Shown here: in pieces, positions 7,257-14,714 of the stretch
Layout of the letters: every line of letters begins with the position of its first letter
How positions within the stretch are numbered: position 1 is the first letter of the stretch
Source of the DNA: Cyanobacteria bacterium K_DeepCast_35m_m2_023
Lineage (GTDB): Bacteria > Cyanobacteriota > Cyanobacteriia > PCC-6307 > Cyanobiaceae
Reading direction: 5' to 3'
Length of the DNA stretch: 14,795 nt
NCBI GenBank assembly: GCA_016882345.1
Contig: VGQR01000017.1
Location: 1 to 14,795, forward strand
The notes under the pieces: generated by a model
What the model was told of the DNA's origin: nothing
The model's database searches: none
The model's input: the letters and a program-made list of their open reading frames with translations, nothing else
Translations under genes and position numbers: made by a program

Positions 7257-7760
7257 ATGGCCTCTGAAGAGTTGATTCCCCTGTCTCGGCTCGAGGCCGA
7301 ACTTGGCATCAGCCGCGTGGATTTGTTGTTGTTGGTGAGACGGTTGGGTCTTGAGCCCATCCGTCGCGGCATGCGCACCTATCTCAGCAGCGAAGATGCT
7401 GCCGCAATCATGAGCCGTGTCGGTTACGACTCGGCCGAAGCTGTCTCCGCCGAACTGGTTGCTGATGACCTGGAGACGAGCAATCTGCCCGTTCCGGTCG
7501 AATCCGGCTGGTACAAAGCCGAGCTCTATGCCGAACTGCGGTTGTTCCGCGAACGGCTCGAGGTCCTGGAGCGGCTGATGCGCACCGGCATAGAACTCGA
7601 CAGCAGGGATCTGGCGGATCTGTTGCAGCTCAAGCGGTTGCCAATGGTCGAGCAAGAGGATGACCATGCCTACTTTGACCGTCAGGGGTTGCGTTTTTGG
7701 CGCATTAGCCGCCGCGGTCAGCGCACCAGTTGGCGGGTCACACCGATACCCCAGGCGTGA
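7257..7760 (+). CDS. Conserved hypothetical protein with MerR-like N-terminal HTH
   Basis: A 167-residue protein of unknown function. Residues about 7-54 read as a MerR-like winged HTH: IPLSRLEAELGISRVDLLLLV, then RRLGLEPIRRGMRTYLSSED with the usual Tyr-Leu before an acidic helix start. Residues about 86-112 (WYKAEL to LMRTG) are strongly helical with a heptad look and could form a coiled-coil dimer interface. The C-terminal third (LPMVEQEDDHAYFDRQGLRFWR and on) is polar and ends in basic residues. It could be a DNA-binding regulator of its own operon or of the divergent one, but the domain alone does not prove this. It follows the dehydrogenase by 18 bases, so the two are likely co-transcribed. 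Confidence 0.75.
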   Translation: MASEELIPLSRLEAELGISRVDLLLLVRRLGLEPIRRGMRTYLSSEDAAAIMSRVGYDSAEAVSAELVADDLETSNLPVPVESGWYKAELYAELRLFRERLEVLERLMRTGIELDSRDLADLLQLKRLPMVEQEDDHAYFDRQGLRFWRISRRGQRTSWRVTPIPQA

Positions 7761-7779
7761 TTCGGTCGCAGTTGCCGTG

Positions 7780-7814
7780 GTTGGCACTGCTTGTGCCAGC
7801 GCCATTGCGCTGGT
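7780..7814 (+). terminator. Two overlapping hairpins after the HTH gene, possible terminator or attenuator
   Basis: Hairpin A is TGGCAC (7782-7787), a 5-base loop, then GTGCCA (7793-7798), extendable by a G-U and a G-C pair to 7780/7800. Hairpin B is CCAGCGC (7796-7802), loop CATT, then GCGCTGG (7807-7813). They share bases 7796-7800, so only one can form at a time. A T-rich tract (7832-7840) lies about 18 bases beyond hairpin B, which is too far for a textbook intrinsic terminator. They most simply end the dehydrogenase/HTH transcript; switching between them in the leader of the downstream antiporter gene is a possibility only. Confidence 0.45.
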
Positions 7815-7927
7815 CCTGCCTATGTGTTTCGTCTTTTTCTGAGTGATTGCGTGCGAAGCCCGCATCAATCCTGTTGGCAGTTCTTCGAGCTCGCTGGCAG
7901 CTGAGACGAATGGCTCTAGAATTGAGC

Positions 7928-7933
7928 TATACA
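7928..7933 (+). promoter_or_regulatory. Candidate -10 element for the antiporter gene
   Basis: TATACA lies 20 bases before the preferred ATG at 7954 in a locally AT-rich stretch. At 17 bases upstream the sequence is GACGAA (7905-7910), a poor -35 match, so the promoter would be weak or activator-dependent. If used, it places the transcript start just before the ATG and excludes the upstream GTG at 7843 as start codon. Confidence 0.3.
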
Positions 7934-7953
7934 AGCATTGTTGCCTCTTCACG

Positions 7954-9360
7954 ATGGCTGCATCATTCATGGCTTTGCCTGCAATGCTGACGCACAGCGT
8001 CCTGCCGTTGCATTATCTAGCCGACGTGGAACCGGCGTCCTCGGCAGTGTCCCAGTCTGGCGGTGGCGAGCTGTTGAGTTTGCCGTCCTTGCCAGCCCAG
8101 CTGGCTGTGATTGGCTTCATTTTGATCTTCAGCATTATTGTTGATCGCTATGCCTTGAAGATCGGCGTGCCGGGCGCTCTTGCCCTGTTTGTCGTCGGAG
8201 TTCTGTTGCAGCCCACAGCTCAGACTGGCTTTAGCCATAAAAGCTTTGAGCATCTGCACATTGTTGCCCTTTGCTTGTTGCTTTTTTACAGCGGTGTCAA
8301 GATCTGCCGCCGTTATTTCAGGCGTAGGGAATTTTTATTGCCAAGCCTGCTCCTGTCATCGTTGGGGGTTCTTTTGTTCATTGGTGTGGGCGGCTTGGTG
8401 GTCTACACGTTGCTCAGTGCGACGATCCCGGGGTTCGCTGGTAGCCAGCAACCGCTGCTGATCGCGGTTGCGCTGACCTACAGCATTGCCCCACAGGACT
8501 GGGGTGCTTATTCGTTTGTTGTCAAGCGGGTGAATCGCTTCAGTGACCGTATTCGCGGTGTCCTTGAGTTTGAGGCCTCGATCAGTGCGGCCATGACGCT
8601 GGTGATCGGCGAGGCATTGTTTCAGTTGTTCTCCGACAGTGCCACCACCACGATGGCATCGCGTGCCGCCGAAATCTTCATCAATGGTGTTTCGGGCGGC
8701 ATTGTCATTGGTGCTGTTCTCGGCTATTTGCTTGCTGCATGCATCAAGCGTTTTGCAGTCGAACGCTCGCAGTCCATCGATCTAGCGGTCGGGTTTGTGA
8801 TGATTGGCTATGGCTTCAACACCTGGTTGGGTGACGGCGGTTTGATTTGCAGTCTTGTCATGGGAATGGTTGTCAGCATTCTATTGTCTACTTCTGATAC
8901 GGAAGATGAAAAAGAGATGCTTTCGCTGCAGCTTGAGTCGATCAATATCGCAACCGAGGCTTTGATCTTTTTCATGGCTGGTTTGGCTGTTGATCTCAGT
9001 GTTAACTTGCGTTTTGCTCTAATAGGTTCGATATGTCTGTTGATTGTTGTATGGATTTTCAGGCCGTTGATGGTTGCATTGTTCTTCCGCTGCGAGCCTA
9101 AATTCCTGCAGGCTAATGAGATCAAGTTCTTGTCACTTTGGTCTCCCAAGGGTGCGATTTCGATGGGATTTGCAATCACGATTCCCGATCTGATTGAACA
9201 GGCAGGCATACCCTTTGAGCGCGTGATCAATCCCGTATCGGAGTCTTATATTATTGACGTCGTTTGTTTGACGGTCGTCTTGACGATGATTTCAAAAAGC
9301 CTTGTTTTGCCAATTTTTCACAATCGCTTTTTGAAGCTCAATGAGGCTGAAGTCGTTTGA
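7954..9360 (+). CDS. CPA1/NhaP-like cation:proton antiporter lacking the Asn-Asp pair
   Basis: A 468-residue membrane protein with about 12 hydrophobic segments, resembling Na+(K+)/H+ antiporters of the CPA1 family. Aligned by eye with CPA1 proteins, APQDWGA (179-185) occupies the TDPVA-type site with Asp182 kept. RIRGVLEFEASISAAM (199-214) occupies the LExES..ND site with Glu205 and Glu207 kept, but Ser211-Ala212 stand where the ion-binding Asn-Asp normally is. SPKGAIS (397-403) replaces the usual xLRGAVS. A GTG at 7843 would give 505 residues, but the extra N-terminus is polar, unlike a transporter start, and lies upstream of the -10 candidate; ATG at 7969 is an alternative. GC content falls to about 35-38% in 60-base samples near 9001 and 9241. 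It is convergent with the pseudo-ATPase gene, with 69 bases between their stops. Confidence 0.8.
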   Translation: MAASFMALPAMLTHSVLPLHYLADVEPASSAVSQSGGGELLSLPSLPAQLAVIGFILIFSIIVDRYALKIGVPGALALFVVGVLLQPTAQTGFSHKSFEHLHIVALCLLLFYSGVKICRRYFRRREFLLPSLLLSSLGVLLFIGVGGLVVYTLLSATIPGFAGSQQPLLIAVALTYSIAPQDWGAYSFVVKRVNRFSDRIRGVLEFEASISAAMTLVIGEALFQLFSDSATTTMASRAAEIFINGVSGGIVIGAVLGYLLAACIKRFAVERSQSIDLAVGFVMIGYGFNTWLGDGGLICSLVMGMVVSILLSTSDTEDEKEMLSLQLESINIATEALIFFMAGLAVDLSVNLRFALIGSICLLIVVWIFRPLMVALFFRCEPKFLQANEIKFLSLWSPKGAISMGFAITIPDLIEQAGIPFERVINPVSESYIIDVVCLTVVLTMISKSLVLPIFHNRFLKLNEAEVV

Positions 9361-9429
9361 CCTTCCTTCTTTATCGAGCGCCTGCAACGGCCTTGTTCTT
9401 ATTGCAATCCCACTTCGATGGCTGGCACC

Positions 9430-11598
9430 TCAATCGATTGGTTGCAACACTGTTGGTTGTTGCGTTGCCATGCGTGGGTGATCGCTGAGGGCGAGGAGAT
9501 TGTTGATTTCAGCGATCAGCAGCGGAATGTCAGCCAGCAGAATGGTTTGAAGTGGCATGATCAATCCAGCTGCTGTGGCTACAGAAGTAAGCAATTGGCT
9601 GCCACCAAGAAGAGCAAAATTTTGATAACGTTTGTTATTTAACCGTCGACAGATCCGAATGAGTTTCGGCAGCCACAGTGCATTGGCCGGCAGGGTAAGA
9701 TCACAGATGTTTGCTGTGTAACGACTGTCGTCGTCACTGTTCATGCCGATCGATACATCGGCTTGTGACAGCGCCGGTAAATCGGAGATCACATAACCAA
9801 TAAATGCAACGCGCTCACCTTTTTCTTGCAATTGGCGTACCAAATCAAGTCGCTCGGATGCGGTGCATGAACCATGCCTGTTGGAGGCATGGATCCCTAG
9901 CTTCTCGGATAGTTCAATGATGCGTTCACGCTCATCGCTGGAGACGAGGTGCAGTTCGATGCCGATCTCACGCAGTTGTTCACAGGCATGAATCCAATGC
10001 TCATCCGGTTCGCAGATCAAATCCACCATGCCGACGGGGGTCCCATTGAGACTGACGGCCAGTGGATCGAGATGATGGCGTATCCCTGGCTGTTGATCTT
10101 GGGATGGTTGACAAACCAGCCATTGACGGCCGTCCTTTGTCGTGACTTGCCAGCCAGCTTTTAATTCCTGAATAACCACTGATTCCACAGCGATCGGATT
10201 GGAGACGTGCTCCAACTGGTCTGACCAAATCGGTGTGCCATCCGTTCCACAGACCCAGCGCTGGATCCCTGCCAGCAGTTGGATCAACGTGCCGTGGGGA
10301 AGGTCAGTCTTTGTCTCGATCGACTCCTTGACGCGGATTCCGGACAAGCGATTGAGACAGCTGCGGCTGATGACCAGATGCTTGATTTTGCTGAGGCTGT
10401 CGAGGGCGTCTGGGTTGCGAACTTGGATGTTGTGCAGTCTGAAGTTGGCGACAGCTGTTAAACGTGAGGCAACGGAGCTGTTGTCCCAGTCTTTGACGGG
10501 GCTGAATTGCAGCGCCGAAATGGCTCGCTCTGGTGAGCCCGCCAACAGGAATGAGCCACCGGCTGCCATCAGCAACGGCGGCATCACTGATTTGTAACGA
10601 TCCCGCCAAGTTTCAAGAACGGTTTGATCCTGAGCTTGGTTGTCAAAGTGTTCTCGCAGCAAGGCATAGCTCGATTCGGCTTCAAAGCCCATGCTGACTT
10701 TGATCTTGGCCTCTCCAGAGATGACCAGACCTCCGGCAGCAAGCGTGTCACCGACTGTGAGACGTGTAGGACGCCAATCGCCATTAAACAGACGGTTAAC
10801 AACGATGGCTTCGCCTTCGCAGATCGTACCGGTTAGGAAGCAGTGTTCTCGTGTCTTGATCAGCACGATTGCTTTGGGCTCGATGGACCTGAGGTGTTGT
10901 CGTTTGAATTGTCCATCTGCCGTCTGTACTGACAGAATGATGTCAGCCCCTAGACGCTGTAGCAGATGATTGGCATCGAGGTCTGCTTCTTCCGCCGCAA
11001 CCGCACTTTGCGCAACCTCGGTCACATCATTGAAGCCAAGGTCGATCACCGCTTCACCGGCCAATCCCTGGCTGATGAGCACACTGGAAAACATCAGTTC
11101 CAGGGTTTCAGCTGAAATCTCGCGGTGCCGAAGGCAATGCACCAGCTCCTTCAGTTGGGGCCACAACAAGGCAGTGGCCAGCAGGCCCATGCCCCAGGGA
11201 CCCAGTGCCAGGGGCACCTCAAGCATCAACAGGGCAAAACAGGCGGCACCATGCAGCGTTGTTCGTTGCACAGACCGACGCGCCAGAAACACGGGGTCTG
11301 CGCCTGCCAGTTGCCATTGTTGGTTGGCGAGGGTCAACGCTTCTTCCAGAACTGCGATCAGTTCACGGCGCCGATGCAACGGGTATTCGAGGCAAACGCT
11401 GCCGGCAATGCCATTGATCCGGAAATGAATCAACCAATGGCAGCTGGTCAGCACCAAGCGGCAGTGTTGGCGTAACCAGAGCGACTGGGCCAGACCCTCG
11501 CAGCGGATGCGCACCCGACCTGGCAGATCGCTGGCGACGCTCCAACCAGCCGCCGGGCTTTCGGGCGGTCTGTCGAGTGCAATCAGGTGACTGGCCAT
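9430..11598 (-). CDS. Catalytically dead P-type ATPase homologue (pseudo-P1B ATPase)
   Basis: A 722-residue membrane protein that aligns along its length with the P-type ATPase two genes upstream but lacks all catalytic signatures. An HMA-like domain without CxxC lies at about 22-72 (LPGRVRIRC to RINGIAGSVCLEY). Membrane segments follow at about 115-148 and 163-190, with a further pair near 338-366 and the last two at about 661-704. Motif replacements are: TGES becomes FNGD (271-274), the membrane FDLGSG/CPx site becomes FSPVKD (365-370), DKTGT becomes SRSCL with Ser411 at the phosphorylated Asp, HP of the nucleotide domain becomes NP (467-468), and GDGIND becomes GYVISD (601-606). The frame is open throughout, which argues against simple decay. 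ATG at 11598 has a GAGGT-type ribosome site in the 15-base gap after the small membrane protein. Role is probably structural or regulatory in a complex with the active pump. Confidence 0.85.
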   Translation of the reverse strand: MASHLIALDRPPESPAAGWSVASDLPGRVRIRCEGLAQSLWLRQHCRLVLTSCHWLIHFRINGIAGSVCLEYPLHRRRELIAVLEEALTLANQQWQLAGADPVFLARRSVQRTTLHGAACFALLMLEVPLALGPWGMGLLATALLWPQLKELVHCLRHREISAETLELMFSSVLISQGLAGEAVIDLGFNDVTEVAQSAVAAEEADLDANHLLQRLGADIILSVQTADGQFKRQHLRSIEPKAIVLIKTREHCFLTGTICEGEAIVVNRLFNGDWRPTRLTVGDTLAAGGLVISGEAKIKVSMGFEAESSYALLREHFDNQAQDQTVLETWRDRYKSVMPPLLMAAGGSFLLAGSPERAISALQFSPVKDWDNSSVASRLTAVANFRLHNIQVRNPDALDSLSKIKHLVISRSCLNRLSGIRVKESIETKTDLPHGTLIQLLAGIQRWVCGTDGTPIWSDQLEHVSNPIAVESVVIQELKAGWQVTTKDGRQWLVCQPSQDQQPGIRHHLDPLAVSLNGTPVGMVDLICEPDEHWIHACEQLREIGIELHLVSSDERERIIELSEKLGIHASNRHGSCTASERLDLVRQLQEKGERVAFIGYVISDLPALSQADVSIGMNSDDDSRYTANICDLTLPANALWLPKLIRICRRLNNKRYQNFALLGGSQLLTSVATAAGLIMPLQTILLADIPLLIAEINNLLALSDHPRMATQQPTVLQPID

Positions 11599-11613
11599 CT
11601 TGGCTGACCTCGC

Positions 11614-12159
11614 TTAAGCGACAGATGTCGCCACAAAGGGACGTCGCAAGGCATAGGCCAGCTCCATCACCAGATACCCCAAGAGCAGGAAGGGAGCTCC
11701 CGGTGCCAAAGGCAGCATCAACCCGATCACCCCGAACACGAACAGCGCGCAGGCGACCAGCACAAGCACAACGCTCACACTGCCCGACAGCAGATTGAGC
11801 AGGGTGTCAGCCAGTTTGAGGTTGTTGGGCCGTTGCCGGCGAGTCTGGATTTGGATGACTTCGGCTGCAGGCGGCGTCGCGCCAGCAGCTTGCAATCCAC
11901 TCGTCAGCACCTGCAGCCCCTGCTTCAGTTCGGACTCGGCAGTGTGAGGGCCATCGATCAGGCCATCGTTGTTGGGCCGATGTTGCAAGGTGATGGAGCT
12001 GGCGCTGCGGTTGATTCGCCATCCCAGATGGAGACCTGGCAATTGTTCGGCCAAGTGCCGCTCCAAGTGCTGCCAGGCAATCGGGGTCCTGGACAGGATC
12101 CTGTAGCGGCGCCGGTGGGCCGCTTGGTGCACCAGTTTCAAGCAGGCAGCGGTGGTCAT
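11614..12159 (-). CDS. Small membrane protein with HMA-like N-terminal domain
   Basis: A 181-residue protein of unknown function. Residues about 8-62 (VHQAAHRRRYRILSR to WRINRSASSITLQHR) share the pattern of the HMA-like domains at the start of both flanking ATPase homologues and have no CxxC metal site. After a polar linker, residues about 117-141 and 142-166 form two adjacent hydrophobic helices. The second includes GLMLPLAPGAPFLLLGYLVM, which distantly recalls the PTTPFLLL turn of DUF454-type or similar two-helix membrane proteins. It starts 8 bases after the ATPase stop and ends 15 bases before the pseudo-ATPase start, so all three are surely co-transcribed. A subunit or accessory role for the pump is inferred from context. 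Small HMA-containing membrane proteins also occur beside ferrosome-type ATPases, but identity with those is not established. Confidence 0.8.
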   Translation of the reverse strand: MTTAACLKLVHQAAHRRRYRILSRTPIAWQHLERHLAEQLPGLHLGWRINRSASSITLQHRPNNDGLIDGPHTAESELKQGLQVLTSGLQAAGATPPAAEVIQIQTRRQRPNNLKLADTLLNLLSGSVSVVLVLVACALFVFGVIGLMLPLAPGAPFLLLGYLVMELAYALRRPFVATSVA

Positions 12160-12167
12160 GCCAAGGA

Positions 12168-14714
12168 CTAGGCGACGACGGGTCTGTAGAGACGACTGTC
12201 ATTGCAATAGAACCAGCCCTGGCCCGAGGGATCAAGGTTTTGACTCCAACTTGAAAAATCACCGCGACGGCGGCGGGCCGTGATGCTCTGGTGGCTGATG
12301 CCCAGCCGTTGCCCCAGGGCGTTGGCCGAGAGCGCTTCGGTCTGCGGATGCTCGACACCCACAGCGCGGCTTGGATTGGGGGCGGCCCCGCTCGCCGCTT
12401 CAGTCACCGTCGATGCGGTGGCGGCTGTTGCTTCGCTTGATTCGACCAGGGGAAGCTCCTTGGCCCTGAAATTGAGGGTCCGCAGCGCATTGCCTGCGGC
12501 CACCAAACAAGAGCCGTTGTTGAGCAGGACGGCAGCGATTGGGCTCACCGGCACGAACGTGCCGATGGCCAGCGCCGACAGATTGGGTACGCCGACGATC
12601 CCGATGTTTTGGCGCACCAAGGCAAAGGTTCGCTTGGCCAGATCCTGGGCAACGATCAGGCCTGAAACCTTGTCGTTCGTCAGCACGATGTCCGCTGTTT
12701 CGCGAGCCAGATCACTGCCTGAAGCAAAGGAAATTGAAACGTCGGCGTAGGCAAGGGCGGCCGAATCGTTGATGCCATCACCGACGAAGGCAACCTTGTG
12801 CCCTTGCTCGCTGAGTTGTTTGACAAGTTCTGCCTTCTGATCGGGCAATGCTTCGGCATGCACCTCTTCGGGGCGTAGTCCCAAGCGGGCGGCAACGGCA
12901 TGTGCCACGTTGGCAACATCCCCGGTCAGCATGTGGGCTTCGATGCCGCGGCGGTGCAATTCGGCGATCAACTGGCGGCTGTCACTGCGCAGTTCATCGG
13001 CTGCATAGAAAATGGCAGCCACCTCGCCATCCAAGGCCAGGTAGACCGGTGTCGAAGCTTGCAGGTGTTCGTCGACTGAGAGATCAGGAACGGTGACACC
13101 TTCCTCAACCAGCACCTTGGCATTGCCAATCAGGACTTGGTGGCCATCGATGACTGCACAAACACCTTTGCCGATGCGGTAGTCCCAGCTCTCGCAGCTG
13201 CCTGGTGTTTTGCCAAGGCTCTCTGCGTAATGCAGGATCGCGGTGGCGATCGGATGGTTCAGACCCTGTTCGGCAGTAGCGGCGAGCCAGGTTGCACGCT
13301 CGAGCGTCAGATCGTTGCGCAGCAGGTGGACATCAATGACCGACGGATGTCCCTGGGTCAGTGTGCCGGTCTTGTCGAAGACCACCACATCGATATCCAC
13401 CAATTGCTCCAGGGCACGGCCGCTGCGGATCAGCAGACCCTGACTGCCGGCTCGGGTCAGGGCCGCCATGATCGCGGTCGGCACCGACACCCTGAGGCCC
13501 GACCCCAGGTCGAACATCAGCAAGGAAGCAGCCTGAGCGATGTTGCCTGCGCTCAACAGCAGTGAAACACCGGCTAACACCAACGTGGGCATCACAAAGC
13601 GGTTGGCGATGTGTGCGGCGTAATTGCCGACCCTGGTGTCGTAAACCGGAGACGATTCGATCATGGCCGTGATCTGGCCGATTCGCGTTGCTTCGCCCAC
13701 GGCGGTTGTCTCAACCACCAGTGATCCCTCAAGCAAAATGAATCCCGCGAGGACCTCATCTCCTGCACCCACATGACGGGGGACGGATTCGCCAGTCAGC
13801 TTGACGACATCGAAACTGCCCTCACCACTGGCGATGACCCCATCGACAGGGATGTTGTCTCCAGGGAAGAAGATCACCTGATCGCCGATCTCCAGTTCGC
13901 TGCTGGCGATGAGTTCTTCGCTGCCATCGCTGCGAATGCGGCGCACATTGGCCTGAAGGCTGGCCAGCAGATCGGTGTTGGCTGAATGGGCGATGCGTTG
14001 GGTGGCATCCCGCACGGCCTCTCCGCCTTCGATCATGCTGATCATCATCGATGGCCCCACCAGGAAACCTTCAAGACTGTGGAGGGCGACAGCTAGGCCA
14101 TCGAGGAAGTCAACGTTGATCTTGCGTTCGTCGCGCAAGCCCTCCCAGGCCCGCTTGAAGCTCAATCGCGCGGCCACAAGAATGAAGACAGCGACAGCCA
14201 GTGGCGGCAGGGACAGCGGCCCGGCCAGCAGGGCCAGTGCCAGGGAGCTCAGAGGCAGGACCACCCGGCTGGGCACAAATGGCTCGTCAGCTTCCCCCTC
14301 AGGACTGTTTGCGTCGGACTTCGTCTGCCCTGGGTGGGCTCGGACCTGGGTCGACAATGGGGCGGCGCTTGTCGTCAGCTGGTCAACGGTCAGGGGCAAA
14401 GTCCCCAACCACTGCACAGCATCAAACCCATCAGAGTTGTTGAGGACCTCGGGTTTCAGGTGGATCACGCACGAGAACGTGAGCCGGTTGCTGCGCACCT
14501 GAGCCACGTCAGGGTGGTGATTCAGCACCCGTTCGAACGCCTCTTGGACCGATTCGGATGGGTTGAGGCGACAGCGAAGCCTGAGACCCGAAACATGGAT
14601 CAGGTCCTGGACCACGCGCTGGTGATCGCTTGGAACGCTGACCAACCAGCCCCTGCCGCGGTGTGACTTATCACTGCCGAGGCGTTTGGTGCGCGAGGCG
14701 TCTTCGGCGAGCAA
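12168..14714 (-). CDS. P1B-like heavy-metal P-type ATPase with C-terminal HTH-like domain
   Basis: An 848-residue ATP-driven metal transporter with complete catalytic motifs: TGES (307-310), phosphorylated Asp447 in DKTGTLTQG, HP (487-488), TGD (597-599) and GDGIND (645-650). The N-terminus has an HMA-like domain (about 40-86) lacking CxxC. Membrane helices lie at about 150-183, 204-224, 372-392 and 394-415, then 703-722 and 724-745. The ion-pathway helix reads FDLGSGLRVSVP (401-412) where Cu/Zn/Cd pumps have CPC or similar, and the last helix has LLNNGSC, so the metal cannot be named and a non-CPC class is implied. Residues about 793-848 form an HTH-like tail not normal for this family. No ATG or GTG lies in frame between TTG 14714 and the upstream stop near 14778-14780; TTG is the longest start, and an internal start near residue 23 or 34 is possible. 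First gene of a three-gene operon. Confidence 0.88.
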   Translation of the reverse strand: MLAEDASRTKRLGSDKSHRGRGWLVSVPSDHQRVVQDLIHVSGLRLRCRLNPSESVQEAFERVLNHHPDVAQVRSNRLTFSCVIHLKPEVLNNSDGFDAVQWLGTLPLTVDQLTTSAAPLSTQVRAHPGQTKSDANSPEGEADEPFVPSRVVLPLSSLALALLAGPLSLPPLAVAVFILVAARLSFKRAWEGLRDERKINVDFLDGLAVALHSLEGFLVGPSMMISMIEGGEAVRDATQRIAHSANTDLLASLQANVRRIRSDGSEELIASSELEIGDQVIFFPGDNIPVDGVIASGEGSFDVVKLTGESVPRHVGAGDEVLAGFILLEGSLVVETTAVGEATRIGQITAMIESSPVYDTRVGNYAAHIANRFVMPTLVLAGVSLLLSAGNIAQAASLLMFDLGSGLRVSVPTAIMAALTRAGSQGLLIRSGRALEQLVDIDVVVFDKTGTLTQGHPSVIDVHLLRNDLTLERATWLAATAEQGLNHPIATAILHYAESLGKTPGSCESWDYRIGKGVCAVIDGHQVLIGNAKVLVEEGVTVPDLSVDEHLQASTPVYLALDGEVAAIFYAADELRSDSRQLIAELHRRGIEAHMLTGDVANVAHAVAARLGLRPEEVHAEALPDQKAELVKQLSEQGHKVAFVGDGINDSAALAYADVSISFASGSDLARETADIVLTNDKVSGLIVAQDLAKRTFALVRQNIGIVGVPNLSALAIGTFVPVSPIAAVLLNNGSCLVAAGNALRTLNFRAKELPLVESSEATAATASTVTEAASGAAPNPSRAVGVEHPQTEALSANALGQRLGISHQSITARRRRGDFSSWSQNLDPSGQGWFYCNDSRLYRPVVA
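12171..12338 (-). other. HTH-like domain fused to the ATPase C-terminus
   Basis: The last 56 residues read ALSANALGQRLGISHQ, then SITARRRRGDFSSWS, then DPSGQGWFYCNDSRLYRP. This has the form of a short helix-turn-helix (LxxRLGIS-type first helix and turn, basic second helix) followed by a beta wing, similar to small cyanobacterial domains with a W-x-x-x-x-DP-x-G pattern. A Thr/Ala/Ser-rich linker (about 758-785) ties it to the last membrane helix, so it should sit in the cytoplasm. It may bind DNA or another protein; the sequence does not decide. Confidence 0.55.

Noticed and set aside
6324..7970. A 548-codon open frame on the - strand
   Set aside because: It lies antisense to the dehydrogenase and HTH genes, both of which have clear protein families. 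Its translation has no recognisable domain and is a GC-rich shadow frame.
9430..11598. Treating the second ATPase homologue as a pseudogene
   Set aside because: The frame is uninterrupted over 722 codons, it has a good ribosome binding site and tight operon spacing, and domain layout is preserved, so a functional pseudoenzyme is more likely than a decayed gene.
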